A stretch of DNA of 64,000 nt from Pseudorhodoferax sp047601025 (GTDB lineage Bacteria > Pseudomonadota > Gammaproteobacteria > Burkholderiales > Burkholderiaceae_C), in the NCBI RefSeq assembly GCF_047601025.1, contig NZ_JASGJZ010000001.1:1984001-2048000 (forward strand), written 5' to 3'. A program made the translations under genes and the position numbers. This document shows positions 39,095-48,740 of this stretch, piece after piece (the stretch's first letter is position 1; each line of letters opens with the position of its first letter). Under the pieces are notes generated by a model, which saw only the letters and a program-made list of their open reading frames with translations, had not been told where the DNA came from and searched no databases.

Positions 39095-41164
39095 TCAGAA
39101 CCGCGCCGTCATGCCGACGAAGTAGGTGCGCCCGCCGTTGTCGTAGTTGGCGCCGGTCTCGCGCGACTGGCGGTCCGACAGGTTCAGCACGCCGGCGCGC
39201 AGCGTCAGCAGGTCGTTCACCTGGTAGTTGGTCGCCACGTCCAGCGTGGTGTAGGCCTTGGCGAACGTGGTGGCGGTGCCGCTGACCACGACTTCCTTGC
39301 CGACGTAGCGCGCGCTCAGGTCGGCCGTCCAGGCCGGCTGGATGTGCCAGCTCAGCGCCGAGGTCGCCGACAGCTCGGGCACGGCCAGCAGCGCCGCGTT
39401 GGTGGTCAGGTTCTTGGACTCGAACATCCGCGTGAGGCTGTTCTTCCACTCCAGGTTCTTCGCCAGCGGCACGTTCAGGTAGGCCTCCAGGCCGCGCGTG
39501 CGGGCGCGCTGCGCATTGGCCATGCGCGTCCACCAGTAGCCGTTGGCGAAGCCCAGCGGCTGGTAGTCGATCTTGTTGCGGAAGTTGGTGTGGAAATAGG
39601 TGGCGCCGGCGGACCAGCCGCCGCGCTCGTAGCCGACGCCCAGCTCGTGGTTCAGGCTGGTCTCGGGCTGCAGGTCCGGGTTGCCGGCCATGTAGCAGCC
39701 GCGCTGGCCGTCGATGTCGACGCTGGTGCTGCTCCAGCCCATGCCGATCAGGCCGCGGCAGCCGTTGCCGCCGGACTGCGTGGCCGCGCCGGCCGAGTTC
39801 TCCTTCAGCCCGGGCGCCCGGAAGCCGCGTGAGACGCCGCCGCGCACGGTCCACGCCGGCGCCGGGTGGTAGACCAGGTAGCCGCGCGGGCTCCAGTTGC
39901 TGCCGTACTTCTTGTGGTGGTCCATGCGCAGGCCCAGCGTCAGCGACAGGTTCTCGCGCAGGAAGACCTGGTCCTCGCCGAACAGCGCCCAGGTCGTCGC
40001 GCTCAGGCGGGCGCCGCCGACCGGGTTGCCGGCGTAGTCGATCGGCACCGTGCCGATGGTGTCGCGGTTCTCCAGGCTCTCGCGCCGCCACTGCCCGCCC
40101 AGCGTCAGCGCCTGGTCCAGGCCGAGCAGCTTGAACGGCAGGTCGAGCCGGCCGTCCAGCGTGGTCTCGCCGGAGTTGCTGCCCAGCGCCGTGCCCTTGT
40201 TCTCGTATTCGTGGCGCACCAGGTTGAGCGTGGAGCGCCAATCGCCGAAGCGGCCCTCGTGGCCGAGTCCGAAGTGCGTGTGCTCCAGCTTGGACAGGCC
40301 CCAGGCCGAGACGACGGGCCGTCCGTTCGGGCCCTGCGCGTGGGAGGCCAGCGCGCGCTGCGTGCCCTGGCTCGCGTCCAGCGTGACGACCTGGTCTGGC
40401 GTGAGCTGCCAGGCCAGCTGCGCGCTGAGGTTCTGGTTGCGCGAGCCGCCGGTGGACAAATAGGTGCCGGGGAAGCCGCCGTTGCCTTCGTCGGCCTCGC
40501 GCAGCGTGTAGTTGCCGCCCAGGCGCAGGCCGAACTTCTCGGCCAGCGGGCCGCTGACGTTGAAGCCGACCTGCCGGCGGTCGCCGCGCTCGGCGTCGTC
40601 CGGGCGCGAGTAGTTGGCCGTGACCGAGCCGCCCCAGCGCGTGCCGATCTTGCGCGTGATGATGTTGATCACGCCGCCCATGGCGTCCGAGCCGTACAGC
40701 GAGGACATCGGGCCACGCACCACCTCGATGCGCTCGATCATGTCCGGGGAGATCCAGTCCAGGTCCTGCTGGCCCAGGTCGTCGCGGTAGTTCAGGCCGG
40801 CCGAGCTGCCCTGGCGCTTGCCGTCGACCAGGATCAGCGTGTACTTCTCGGGCAGGCCGCGCAGCTTGATCTTGGACTGCGCGCCGGTGCCGGAGATGCC
40901 GCCCGTCACGCCCGGCACCGTGGACAGCAGCTCGCCGAGGCTGGTCACCGGCTTGCGCTCGATGTCCTCGCGCGTGATGACGCTGATGCTGGCCGGCGCT
41001 TCCTGGATGTCCACCGCCGTGCCGGAGGCGGTGACCACCACGGTCTGCAGCGCCGTGTCGGGGCTGGCCGCGGCCGGCTGGCCCTGCGCATGGGCCTGGG
41101 TCAGGAAAAGGGTGAATAGGCAAGGCGCCAGCGCCTTGCCGGAGACGGCATGTCGGGAACTCAC
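39095..41164 (-). CDS. TonB-dependent outer-membrane receptor (FepA/CirA-like)
   Basis: A 689-residue outer-membrane receptor. A signal peptide ends at AHA (residue 26), a TonB box LQTVVVTAS lies at about 40-48, and the plug domain (55-170) has APASISVITREDIE, KIKLRGLPEKYTLILVDGKRQ and IERIEVVRGPMSSLYGSDAMGGVINIITRK. The beta-barrel ends with the terminal Phe (VGMTARF). The plug is like those of the siderophore/colicin receptors FepA and CirA, so ferric siderophore uptake is the best guess. It is divergent from an OmpR-type two-component system, an arrangement like PfeA-PfeRS of Pseudomonas. Confidence 0.92.
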   Translation of the reverse strand: MSSRHAVSGKALAPCLFTLFLTQAHAQGQPAAASPDTALQTVVVTASGTAVDIQEAPASISVITREDIERKPVTSLGELLSTVPGVTGGISGTGAQSKIKLRGLPEKYTLILVDGKRQGSSAGLNYRDDLGQQDLDWISPDMIERIEVVRGPMSSLYGSDAMGGVINIITRKIGTRWGGSVTANYSRPDDAERGDRRQVGFNVSGPLAEKFGLRLGGNYTLREADEGNGGFPGTYLSTGGSRNQNLSAQLAWQLTPDQVVTLDASQGTQRALASHAQGPNGRPVVSAWGLSKLEHTHFGLGHEGRFGDWRSTLNLVRHEYENKGTALGSNSGETTLDGRLDLPFKLLGLDQALTLGGQWRRESLENRDTIGTVPIDYAGNPVGGARLSATTWALFGEDQVFLRENLSLTLGLRMDHHKKYGSNWSPRGYLVYHPAPAWTVRGGVSRGFRAPGLKENSAGAATQSGGNGCRGLIGMGWSSTSVDIDGQRGCYMAGNPDLQPETSLNHELGVGYERGGWSAGATYFHTNFRNKIDYQPLGFANGYWWTRMANAQRARTRGLEAYLNVPLAKNLEWKNSLTRMFESKNLTTNAALLAVPELSATSALSWHIQPAWTADLSARYVGKEVVVSGTATTFAKAYTTLDVATNYQVNDLLTLRAGVLNLSDRQSRETGANYDNGGRTYFVGMTARF

Positions 41165-41213
41165 GGATACCTCGATGGAACGTTGGGCCCGGCGCGAATG
41201 CAGGGCAAATGGG

Positions 41214-41250
41214 AGTTATTCTCAATATGGATAATAGGAAGCTGAAACAA
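41214..41250 (-). promoter_or_regulatory. Candidate promoter and Fur box of the TonB receptor gene
   Basis: On the reverse strand, TTGTTT (41250-41245) and TATTGA (41227-41222) are 17 bp apart, a weak sigma-70-like pair. Overlapping it is ATTATC-CATATT-GAGAAT (about 41234-41217), three A/T-rich hexamers like a Fur box. It lies 50-85 bp upstream of the receptor start in an AT-rich island that contrasts with the genome. Match is partial. Confidence 0.42.
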
Positions 41251-41257
41251 GTCGTTG

Positions 41258-42079
41258 ATGTTTCTTATGAATTCTTTGCAAACTCCGGAGCCGTTCGGCC
41301 TGTGCGCGGCTGCCGGGTGGAGTGCGGGCGCCGCTGGCGGCCCGATCCCGCGGGTGCTGCTGGTCGACGACGACCTGGAGCTGTGCCGGATGCTGCAGGA
41401 GTTCCTGGAGCCCGAGCCGGTGCAGGTGGAGTGCGTGCACGACGGCGCCGAGGCGGCCGACCGGCTGGCCCGCGAGGCCTTCGACCTGGTGCTGCTGGAC
41501 CTCATGCTGCCCCGGCTGGACGGCTACGCCGTGCTGCGCGGGCTGCGCGAGCGGCGGCGCCCGACGCCGGTGCTGATGCTGAGCGCCCGCGGCTCGGACG
41601 ACGACCGGATCATGGGCCTGGAGGCCGGCGCGGACGACTACCTGTCCAAGCCGTTCAACCCGCGCGAGCTGCGGGCGCGCCTGTTCGCCATGCTGCGCCG
41701 CAGCCGGGCCGCGCCCGCCGCGGCGGACGCGCCGGCGCCGGGCCTGCGGCTGGATGCGCTGCAGCTCGATCCGTCCCGGGCGCTGGCCGCCGTCGCCGGC
41801 ACGCCGGTGGCGCTGACCGCGGCCGAGGCCCGCATCCTGGAGGCGCTGATGCGCGCGCCGAACCGCCCGGTCTCGCGCGCGCAGCTGACGCGCTGGGGGC
41901 TGGGCCGCGTGCTGCTGCCGACCGACCGCAGCCTGGACACGCACGTTAGCAACCTGCGGCGCAAGCTGCGGCTGGACGGCCGCCGGGCCGACCTGCCGGT
42001 GCTGCGCAGCGCGCGCGGCGTGGGCTACGTGCTGCACGCGCGCCCGGTGGCGTCCGCGCACGCGCCGGCGATGGCCTGA
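41258..42079 (+). CDS. OmpR/PhoB-family response regulator
   Basis: A 273-residue regulator: receiver domain with acidic pocket VLLVDDDLELC, phospho-acceptor Asp in LVLLDLMLPRLDGY and Lys in DDYLSKPFNPRELRARL, then a winged-helix DNA-binding domain ending RSARGVGYVLHARP. It has about 30 extra residues before the receiver, so a later start is possible, but ATG 41258 and ATG 41267 are the only good candidates. It is followed 7 bp later by its histidine kinase gene. Divergence from the receptor gene suggests it controls that gene. Confidence 0.9.
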   Translation: MFLMNSLQTPEPFGLCAAAGWSAGAAGGPIPRVLLVDDDLELCRMLQEFLEPEPVQVECVHDGAEAADRLAREAFDLVLLDLMLPRLDGYAVLRGLRERRRPTPVLMLSARGSDDDRIMGLEAGADDYLSKPFNPRELRARLFAMLRRSRAAPAAADAPAPGLRLDALQLDPSRALAAVAGTPVALTAAEARILEALMRAPNRPVSRAQLTRWGLGRVLLPTDRSLDTHVSNLRRKLRLDGRRADLPVLRSARGVGYVLHARPVASAHAPAMA

Positions 42080-42086
42080 GCCAGCC

Positions 42087-43478
42087 TTGTTCCGCCGCAT
42101 CTTCCTGTCGTTCTGGGCGGGCCTGGTGCTGATCCTGGTGATCGGCGTCGGCGTCACGCTGGCCGTCACCTCGGCCCGGCTGCATGCGCTGGACGGCGTC
42201 AGCTCGGCCCGGCTGACGCAGGAGGCGCGCGCGGCCGGGCGCGACGGCACCGATGCGCTGCAGCGCTGGGTCCGGCGGACCGAGGCGCGCTACCCGACGC
42301 TGCGCGTGTTCTTGGTGGACCCGCAGGGCCGCGAGCTGCTGGGCCGGCGCCTGCCGGTGCGGCTGCGGGACTGGGCCGGCCTGAACCTCGCGCAGACGGT
42401 CGCCCAGTGGCAGGCCCTGCGCACCGAGGCCTTGCCCGGCGCGGCGTCCGCGCACCGGCGCGCGCCCGTGCCGGTGCCCGATTCCTGGTGGAACGTGCCG
42501 GCGGTGGAGAGCGCGGGCGGCGCGGTCCATTTCGCGCTGTTCCTGCCGTTCGATTCCTCGGCCTACGAGGTGCTGGGCGTGCCCTACGTGCTGGTCCTGC
42601 TGTTCCTGTGCGCGGTGCTGGTCAGCGGCGCGATCTGCTGGGTGGTCGCGCGGCACATCACGCGCCCGCTGCTGGCGGTGCAGCACGGGCTGCGCGGGCT
42701 GGCCGGCGGCGCGCTCGACGCGCGGCTGGGCCCGGCGCTGGCCGGCCGGCGCGACGAGCTGGGCGCGCTGGCCGCGGACTTCAACGCCACGGCGCAGCGG
42801 CTGCAGGAGCTGGTGTCGGCGCAGGAGCGGCTGCTGCGCGACGTCTCGCACGAGCTGCGCTCGCCGCTGGCGCGGCTGCGGCTCGCGCTGGAGCTGGCGC
42901 GCCGGGACCGCCAGGGCCCGGCCGCCCAGCTCGACCGGATCGAGCGCGAGTGCGACCGCCTGGAAGGCCTGACCGGGCAGGTGCTGCGGCTCGCGCGCCT
43001 GCGCGATCCGCAGCCGGTCCGCGGGCAGCCGCTGGACCTGGCGGCGCTGGTGGGCGACACGCTGGCCGACGTGGCCTACGAGGCCGAGGCCACCGGCAAG
43101 GCCGTGGCCTGGCAGGCGCCGCCCGCGGCCGTGCCGCTGCAGGGCGTCGCGGCCGAGCTGTCGAGCATGCTGGAGAACGTGGTCCGCAACGCCCTGCGGT
43201 TCACGCCGCCCGGTGGGCGCGTCGACGTGTCGCTGCAGGCCGATGCGGCGCAGGTCCGGATCGCGGTGCGCGACCGGGGGCCGGGCATCGCCCCCGAGCT
43301 GCTGGGCCAGGTGTTCACCGCGTTCTTCCAGGCCGATCCGGCCCGCGCCGGCGGCCATGCCGGCGCCGGGCTCGGCCTGTCCATCGCGCAGCGCGTGGCG
43401 CAGCGCCACGGCGGCGACATCCGGCTCGCCAACCGCCCGGGCGGCGGGCTGGTGGTCGAGATCACGCTGCCGCGCTAG
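42087..43478 (+). CDS. Sensor histidine kinase (HAMP, HisKA, HATPase)
   Basis: A 463-residue inner-membrane kinase. TM1 spans about residues 5-25, a periplasmic sensor about 26-165, TM2 about 166-188, then HAMP, the H-box RDVSHELRSPLARLRLALEL, the N-box SSMLENVVRNALRFTP and G-boxes RDRGPGIAPEL and GAGLGLSIAQ. Start is TTG, 7 bp after the regulator stop; the first in-frame ATG-like options come too late to keep TM1, so a TTG start with translational coupling is most likely. It pairs with the upstream response regulator. Confidence 0.9.
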   Translation: MFRRIFLSFWAGLVLILVIGVGVTLAVTSARLHALDGVSSARLTQEARAAGRDGTDALQRWVRRTEARYPTLRVFLVDPQGRELLGRRLPVRLRDWAGLNLAQTVAQWQALRTEALPGAASAHRRAPVPVPDSWWNVPAVESAGGAVHFALFLPFDSSAYEVLGVPYVLVLLFLCAVLVSGAICWVVARHITRPLLAVQHGLRGLAGGALDARLGPALAGRRDELGALAADFNATAQRLQELVSAQERLLRDVSHELRSPLARLRLALELARRDRQGPAAQLDRIERECDRLEGLTGQVLRLARLRDPQPVRGQPLDLAALVGDTLADVAYEAEATGKAVAWQAPPAAVPLQGVAAELSSMLENVVRNALRFTPPGGRVDVSLQADAAQVRIAVRDRGPGIAPELLGQVFTAFFQADPARAGGHAGAGLGLSIAQRVAQRHGGDIRLANRPGGGLVVEITLPR

Positions 43479-43511
43479 CCGCGGCGGGCGCGGGCCGGGC
43501 CGGCCGCGCTG

Positions 43512-44855
<1,344 letters not shown>

Positions 44856-45187
44856 GAGCTGATGTCGAAAAGGAATGACGCGAAAGGGGCGCCATTCTCG
44901 TGCATGAATGCACCGCAATGGATTTTTCGTACCGTGGAATGCCCTGACATTGGGCGTGGCGCCTCGATGCGGTGCATGCGCCGGCCGGGCGGCTGCGCTG
45001 CCGCGCGCCGTCCGCCGGTTTGGTCTAAGCTGCGGCTCTCGATCCGCATGGAGATTCCGATGTACCGGCACGCCCCCGCTTTCCCACCGACCTGAGCCGT
45101 GCGTGCGCGGCTCGCCCCTGTTCCCGGGGCCGGCCGCCTTCCTTTCCTTGCGCGTGGACCGGCTCCGTTGCCAGTGAGCCATCCATC
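44856..45187. other. 332-bp divergent intergenic region gdhA-fusA
   Basis: Divergent promoters for gdhA and the EF-G gene should lie here. Visible features are the palindrome at 44900-44913 and a 15-codon open frame at 45048-45095 (MEIPMYRHAPAFPPT) followed by a GCCCC/GGGGC hairpin near 45107-45123, which might be a leader peptide. No tRNA or other RNA gene was found. Confidence 0.4.
44900..44913. promoter_or_regulatory. 14-bp palindrome upstream of gdhA
   Basis: GTGCAT-GA-ATGCAC, perfect 6-bp arms with a 2-bp centre, 45 bp before the gdhA start codon. The placement suits an operator for nitrogen- or glutamate-responsive control. No regulator can be named. Confidence 0.4.
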
Positions 45188-47296
45188 ATGTCCCGCAAGA
45201 CCCCCATCCAGAACGTGCGCAACATCGGCATCAGCGCCCACATCGATGCCGGCAAGACCACGACCACCGAGCGCATCCTGTTCTACACCGGCGTGAACCA
45301 CAAGCTGGGCGAGGTGCACGACGGCGCCGCCACCATGGACTGGATGGCGCAGGAGCAGGAGCGCGGCATCACCATCACCTCGGCCGCCACCACCGCCTTC
45401 TGGAAGGGCATGGCCGGCACCGGCACCGAGCACCGCATCAACATCATCGACACGCCCGGCCACGTGGACTTCACGATCGAGGTCGAGCGCAGCATGCGCG
45501 TGCTCGACGGCGCCGTGATGGTCTACGACGCCGTCGGCGGCGTGCAGCCGCAGAGCGAGACGGTCTGGCGCCAGGCCAACAAGTACCGGGTGCCGCGCAT
45601 CGCCTTCGTCAACAAGATGGACCGCGTGGGCGCGGATTTCCTGCGCGTGCAGCGCCAGATCGGCGAGCGGCTGAAGGGCAACGCCGTGCCGGTGCAGATC
45701 CCGGTGGGCGCGGAGGACCATTTCCAGGGCGTGGTCGACCTGGTGAAGATGCAGGCCATCGTCTGGGACGAGGCCAGCCAGGGCGTGCGCTTTTCCTATG
45801 CCGACATCCCGGCCGCGCTGGTGGAGACCGCCCGCGAATGGCGCGAGAAGCTGGTCGAGGCCGCGGCCGAGGCCAGCGAAGCCTTGCTCGACAAGTACTT
45901 GACCGGCCAGTCCCTGAGCGAGGAGGAGATCAAGGCCGCCCTGCGCCAGCGCACCATCGCCGGCGAGATCGTGCCGATGCTGGCCGGCAGCGCGTTCAAG
46001 AACAAGGGCGTGCAGGCGCTGCTGGACGCGGTGGTGGACTACCTGCCGTCGCCGCTGGACGTGCCGGCCATCGTCGGGCACGACGAGCACGACCCCGACA
46101 GGACCGTCGAGCGCCACCCCTCGGACGCCGAGCCGTTCGCGGCGCTCGCGTTCAAGATCATGACCGACCCCTTCGTCGGCCAGCTGGTGTTCTTCCGCGT
46201 GTACTCGGGCGTGGTGACGTCGGGCGAGCAGGTCTACAACCCGGGCAAGGGCCGGCGCGAGCGCATCGGCCGCCTGGTGCAGATGCATGCGAACGCGCGG
46301 CAGGAGATCGAGGCGGTCCACGCCGGCGACATCGCCGCGGCGGTCGGCCTGAAGGAGGTGACGACCGGCGACACGCTCAGCGACCCGGCGCACGTGGTGC
46401 TGCTCGAGCGCATGGCCTTCCCCGAGCCGGTGATCGCGCAGGCGGTGGAGCCCAGGACCCAGGCCGACCAAGAGAAGATGGGCATCGCGCTGGCGCGGCT
46501 CGCGCAGGAGGACCCGTCCTTCCGCGTGCGCACCGACGAGGAGTCGGGCCAGACCATCATCGCCGGCATGGGCGAGCTGCACCTGGAGATCCTGGTGGAC
46601 CGCATGCTGCGCGAGTTCGGCGTGGCGGCCCGCGTGGGCAAGCCCCAGGTGGCCTACCGCGAGACCATCCGCACGGCGGCCGGGGAGGTGGAGGGCCGCT
46701 TCGTCAAGCAGTCCGGCGGCAAGGGTCAGTACGGCCACGTGGTGCTGAAGGTCGAGCCGCTGCCCGAGGGCGGCGGCTACCGCTTCGTCGACGCGATCAA
46801 GGGCGGCGTGGTGCCGCGCGAGTTCATCCCGGCCGTGGACCGCGGCGTGCAGGAGGCGCTCAAGGCCGGCGTGCTGGCCGGCTTTCCGGTGGTGGACGTG
46901 CAGGTCACGCTGACCTTCGGCTCCTACCACGAGGTGGACTCGAACGAGAACGCCTTCCGCATGGCCGGCAGCCTGGCGCTGCGCGAGGGCCTGCGCCGCG
47001 CCGGGCCGGTGCTGCTGGAGCCCATGATGGCCGTGGAGGTGGAGACGCCGGAGGAGTTCATGGGCCACGTGATGGGCGACCTGTCGCAGCGCCGCGGCAT
47101 GGTGCAGGGCATGGAGGACATGCCGGGCGGCAGCGGCAAGCTGGTGCGCGCCGAGGTGCCGCTGGCCGAGATGTTCGGCTACTCGACCACGCTGCGCTCG
47201 CTGACCCAGGGCCGCGCCACCTACAGCATGGAGTTCCGGCACTACGCGCAGGCGCCGCGCGAGGTGGCGGACAGGGTCGTGGCCACCCGCCGCTGA
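45188..47296 (+). CDS. fusA: Translation elongation factor G
   Basis: A 702-residue EF-G, the GTPase that drives ribosomal translocation. G1 is AHIDAGKTTTTER, switch I is QEQERGITITSAATT, G3 is DTPGHVDFTIEVERSMRVLDGAV and G4 is FVNKMDRVGADF; domains II-V follow with FVKQSGGKGQYGHV and the domain IV loop SYHEVDSNENAFRMAGS. All GTPase motifs are canonical. Unlike the usual fusA, it is not next to rpsL, rpsG or tuf, so it is probably a second copy; Burkholderiales often carry two. The partner copy lies outside the window. Confidence 0.93.
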   Translation: MSRKTPIQNVRNIGISAHIDAGKTTTTERILFYTGVNHKLGEVHDGAATMDWMAQEQERGITITSAATTAFWKGMAGTGTEHRINIIDTPGHVDFTIEVERSMRVLDGAVMVYDAVGGVQPQSETVWRQANKYRVPRIAFVNKMDRVGADFLRVQRQIGERLKGNAVPVQIPVGAEDHFQGVVDLVKMQAIVWDEASQGVRFSYADIPAALVETAREWREKLVEAAAEASEALLDKYLTGQSLSEEEIKAALRQRTIAGEIVPMLAGSAFKNKGVQALLDAVVDYLPSPLDVPAIVGHDEHDPDRTVERHPSDAEPFAALAFKIMTDPFVGQLVFFRVYSGVVTSGEQVYNPGKGRRERIGRLVQMHANARQEIEAVHAGDIAAAVGLKEVTTGDTLSDPAHVVLLERMAFPEPVIAQAVEPRTQADQEKMGIALARLAQEDPSFRVRTDEESGQTIIAGMGELHLEILVDRMLREFGVAARVGKPQVAYRETIRTAAGEVEGRFVKQSGGKGQYGHVVLKVEPLPEGGGYRFVDAIKGGVVPREFIPAVDRGVQEALKAGVLAGFPVVDVQVTLTFGSYHEVDSNENAFRMAGSLALREGLRRAGPVLLEPMMAVEVETPEEFMGHVMGDLSQRRGMVQGMEDMPGGSGKLVRAEVPLAEMFGYSTTLRSLTQGRATYSMEFRHYAQAPREVADRVVATRR

Positions 47297-47350
47297 ACCT
47301 CCGGCCCTGCGCCGGACGGGGGCATCGCGCCGCCGGCCGGCATTCTTCCT

Positions 47351-47377
47351 TTCATGCAACTCATAATGTTGCATGAA
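47351..47377 (+). promoter_or_regulatory. 27-bp operator palindrome overlapping the Rrf2 gene start and -10 box
   Basis: Perfect 10-bp arms TTCATGCAAC (47351-47360) and GTTGCATGAA (47368-47377) around a 7-bp centre. The centre holds CATAAT (47362-47367), a near-perfect -10 box, and the right arm contains the ATG of the regulator (47373). Binding here would block both transcription and the start codon region. Autoregulation is the natural reading. Confidence 0.75.
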
Positions 47378-47846
47378 CAAGGACAGCCGGTTGTCGGGCG
47401 TGCTGCACGCCCTGTTGCACATGGCCGAGATGCCGGGGCCGGCCACCTCGGAAACCCTGGCGCGCGCCATGTCCACCAACCCGGTGGTGGTGCGCCGGCT
47501 GATGGCCGGCCTGCGCGAGGCCGGCTTCGTCGCCTCGGCCAAGGGCCATGGCGGCGGCTGGATGCTCTGCTGCCCGTTGGAGCGCATCACGCTGCGCGAC
47601 ATCCACGAGGCCGTGGGCGCGCCGGCGCTGCTGGCCGTGGGCCACCGCAGCGACAACCCGGAGTGCCTCGTCGAGCAGGCCGTCAACACCGCCCTGCAGG
47701 GCGCCTACCAGCAGGCCGAGGCGCTGCTGCTGGCGCGCCTGGGCGACGTCACGCTGGCGCAGCTGTCGGCCGACTTCCACCGCCGCATGCGGGCCAGCGG
47801 CCGGCCATCCCATGGTTTTTCAGAGGAGATCGGACATGGACATTGA
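47373..47846 (+). CDS. Rrf2-family transcriptional regulator
   Basis: A 157-residue Rrf2 protein: winged HTH in residues 1-60 (SETLARAMSTNPVVVRRLMAGLREAGFV), wing SAKGHGGGWML, then a dimerisation helix. Fe-S members such as IscR and NsrR have three spaced cysteines in the middle; here only the NPECLV cysteine remains in that area, plus a CC pair in MLCCPLE, so a classical cluster is doubtful and thiol sensing is possible. The ATG overlaps its own palindromic operator. It overlaps the next gene by 11 bp, indicating one operon. Confidence 0.9.
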   Translation: MNKDSRLSGVLHALLHMAEMPGPATSETLARAMSTNPVVVRRLMAGLREAGFVASAKGHGGGWMLCCPLERITLRDIHEAVGAPALLAVGHRSDNPECLVEQAVNTALQGAYQQAEALLLARLGDVTLAQLSADFHRRMRASGRPSHGFSEEIGHGH

Positions 47847-48726
47847 TGCCATCGTCGTCGGCGGCAGCTTCGCCGGCATCTCGGCGGCCTTGCAGTTGGC
47901 GCGGGCGCGGCGCCGGATCTGCGTGGTGGACGCGGGTGCGCCGCGCAACCGCTGCGCGAGCGCTTCGCACGGCTTCTTCGGCCACGACGGCCGCGCGCCG
48001 CTGGCGCTCATCGCGCAGGCGCGCCAGCAACTGCTGGCCTACCCGACGGTGCGCTTCGTGGCGGCCCAGGCCGTTGCGGCGGCACCGCAGGGCGAGGGCT
48101 TCGCGCTGACGCTGGACGACGGCGAGCGCCTCGCGGGCCGTCGGCTGCTGCTGGCCACGGGCGTGCGCGACCTGCTGCCCGGGCTGCCGGGCCTGGCCGA
48201 ACGCTGGGGCCTCAGCGTCGCCCACTGTCCCTATTGCCACGGCTACGAGTTCGACCGCCAGCCGCTGGGCGTGCTCTACCGCATGCCGCTGTCGCTGCAC
48301 CAGGCCCAGCTGGTCGCCGAATGGGGACCGACCACGCTGTTCCTGGACGGCCATGCGATCGGCGACGCCGAGCGTGCCCAGCTGGCGGCGCTCGGCATCG
48401 CGGTCGAGCCCGGCCCCGTGCAGGCGCTGGAAGGCGAGGGCACGGCGCTGGCCGGCGTGCGGCTCGCGGGCCGCGTGGTGCCGCTGCGCGGCCTGTTCAT
48501 CGCGCCCACGGTGGCCATGGCCAGCCCGCTGGCCGGGCAACTGGGCTGCGCCTTCGATGCGTCGCCGGCCGGCCCCTTCATCCGCGTGGAGGATGGCCAG
48601 ACCACGGTGCCGGGTGTGTTCGCGGCCGGCGACGCGGCGATGGCCTGGAGCAACGCCACGCAGGCCGCCGCCCAGGGCGTGCTGGCCGGTGCGGCCATGC
48701 ACCGCGCGATGGTGTTCGGCGGCTGA
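47836..48726 (+). CDS. Thioredoxin reductase-like FAD/NAD(P) oxidoreductase
   Basis: A 296-residue flavoprotein of the thioredoxin-reductase family. FAD motif IVVGGSFAGISAALQLARA opens it, a redox CxxC is in HCPYCHGYEFD and the second FAD signature is VPGVFAAGDAAMAWSNATQAAAQG. The NADPH-binding motif GxGxxA normally following CxxC is not evident (LGVLYRMPLSLHQAQ), so the electron donor may differ. ATG 47836 has GAGGAG eight bases upstream and overlaps the Rrf2 gene by 11 bp. The pair resembles a redox-stress module. Confidence 0.88.
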   Translation: MDIDAIVVGGSFAGISAALQLARARRRICVVDAGAPRNRCASASHGFFGHDGRAPLALIAQARQQLLAYPTVRFVAAQAVAAAPQGEGFALTLDDGERLAGRRLLLATGVRDLLPGLPGLAERWGLSVAHCPYCHGYEFDRQPLGVLYRMPLSLHQAQLVAEWGPTTLFLDGHAIGDAERAQLAALGIAVEPGPVQALEGEGTALAGVRLAGRVVPLRGLFIAPTVAMASPLAGQLGCAFDASPAGPFIRVEDGQTTVPGVFAAGDAAMAWSNATQAAAQGVLAGAAMHRAMVFGG

Positions 48727-48740
48727 CCCACAATCGCGGC

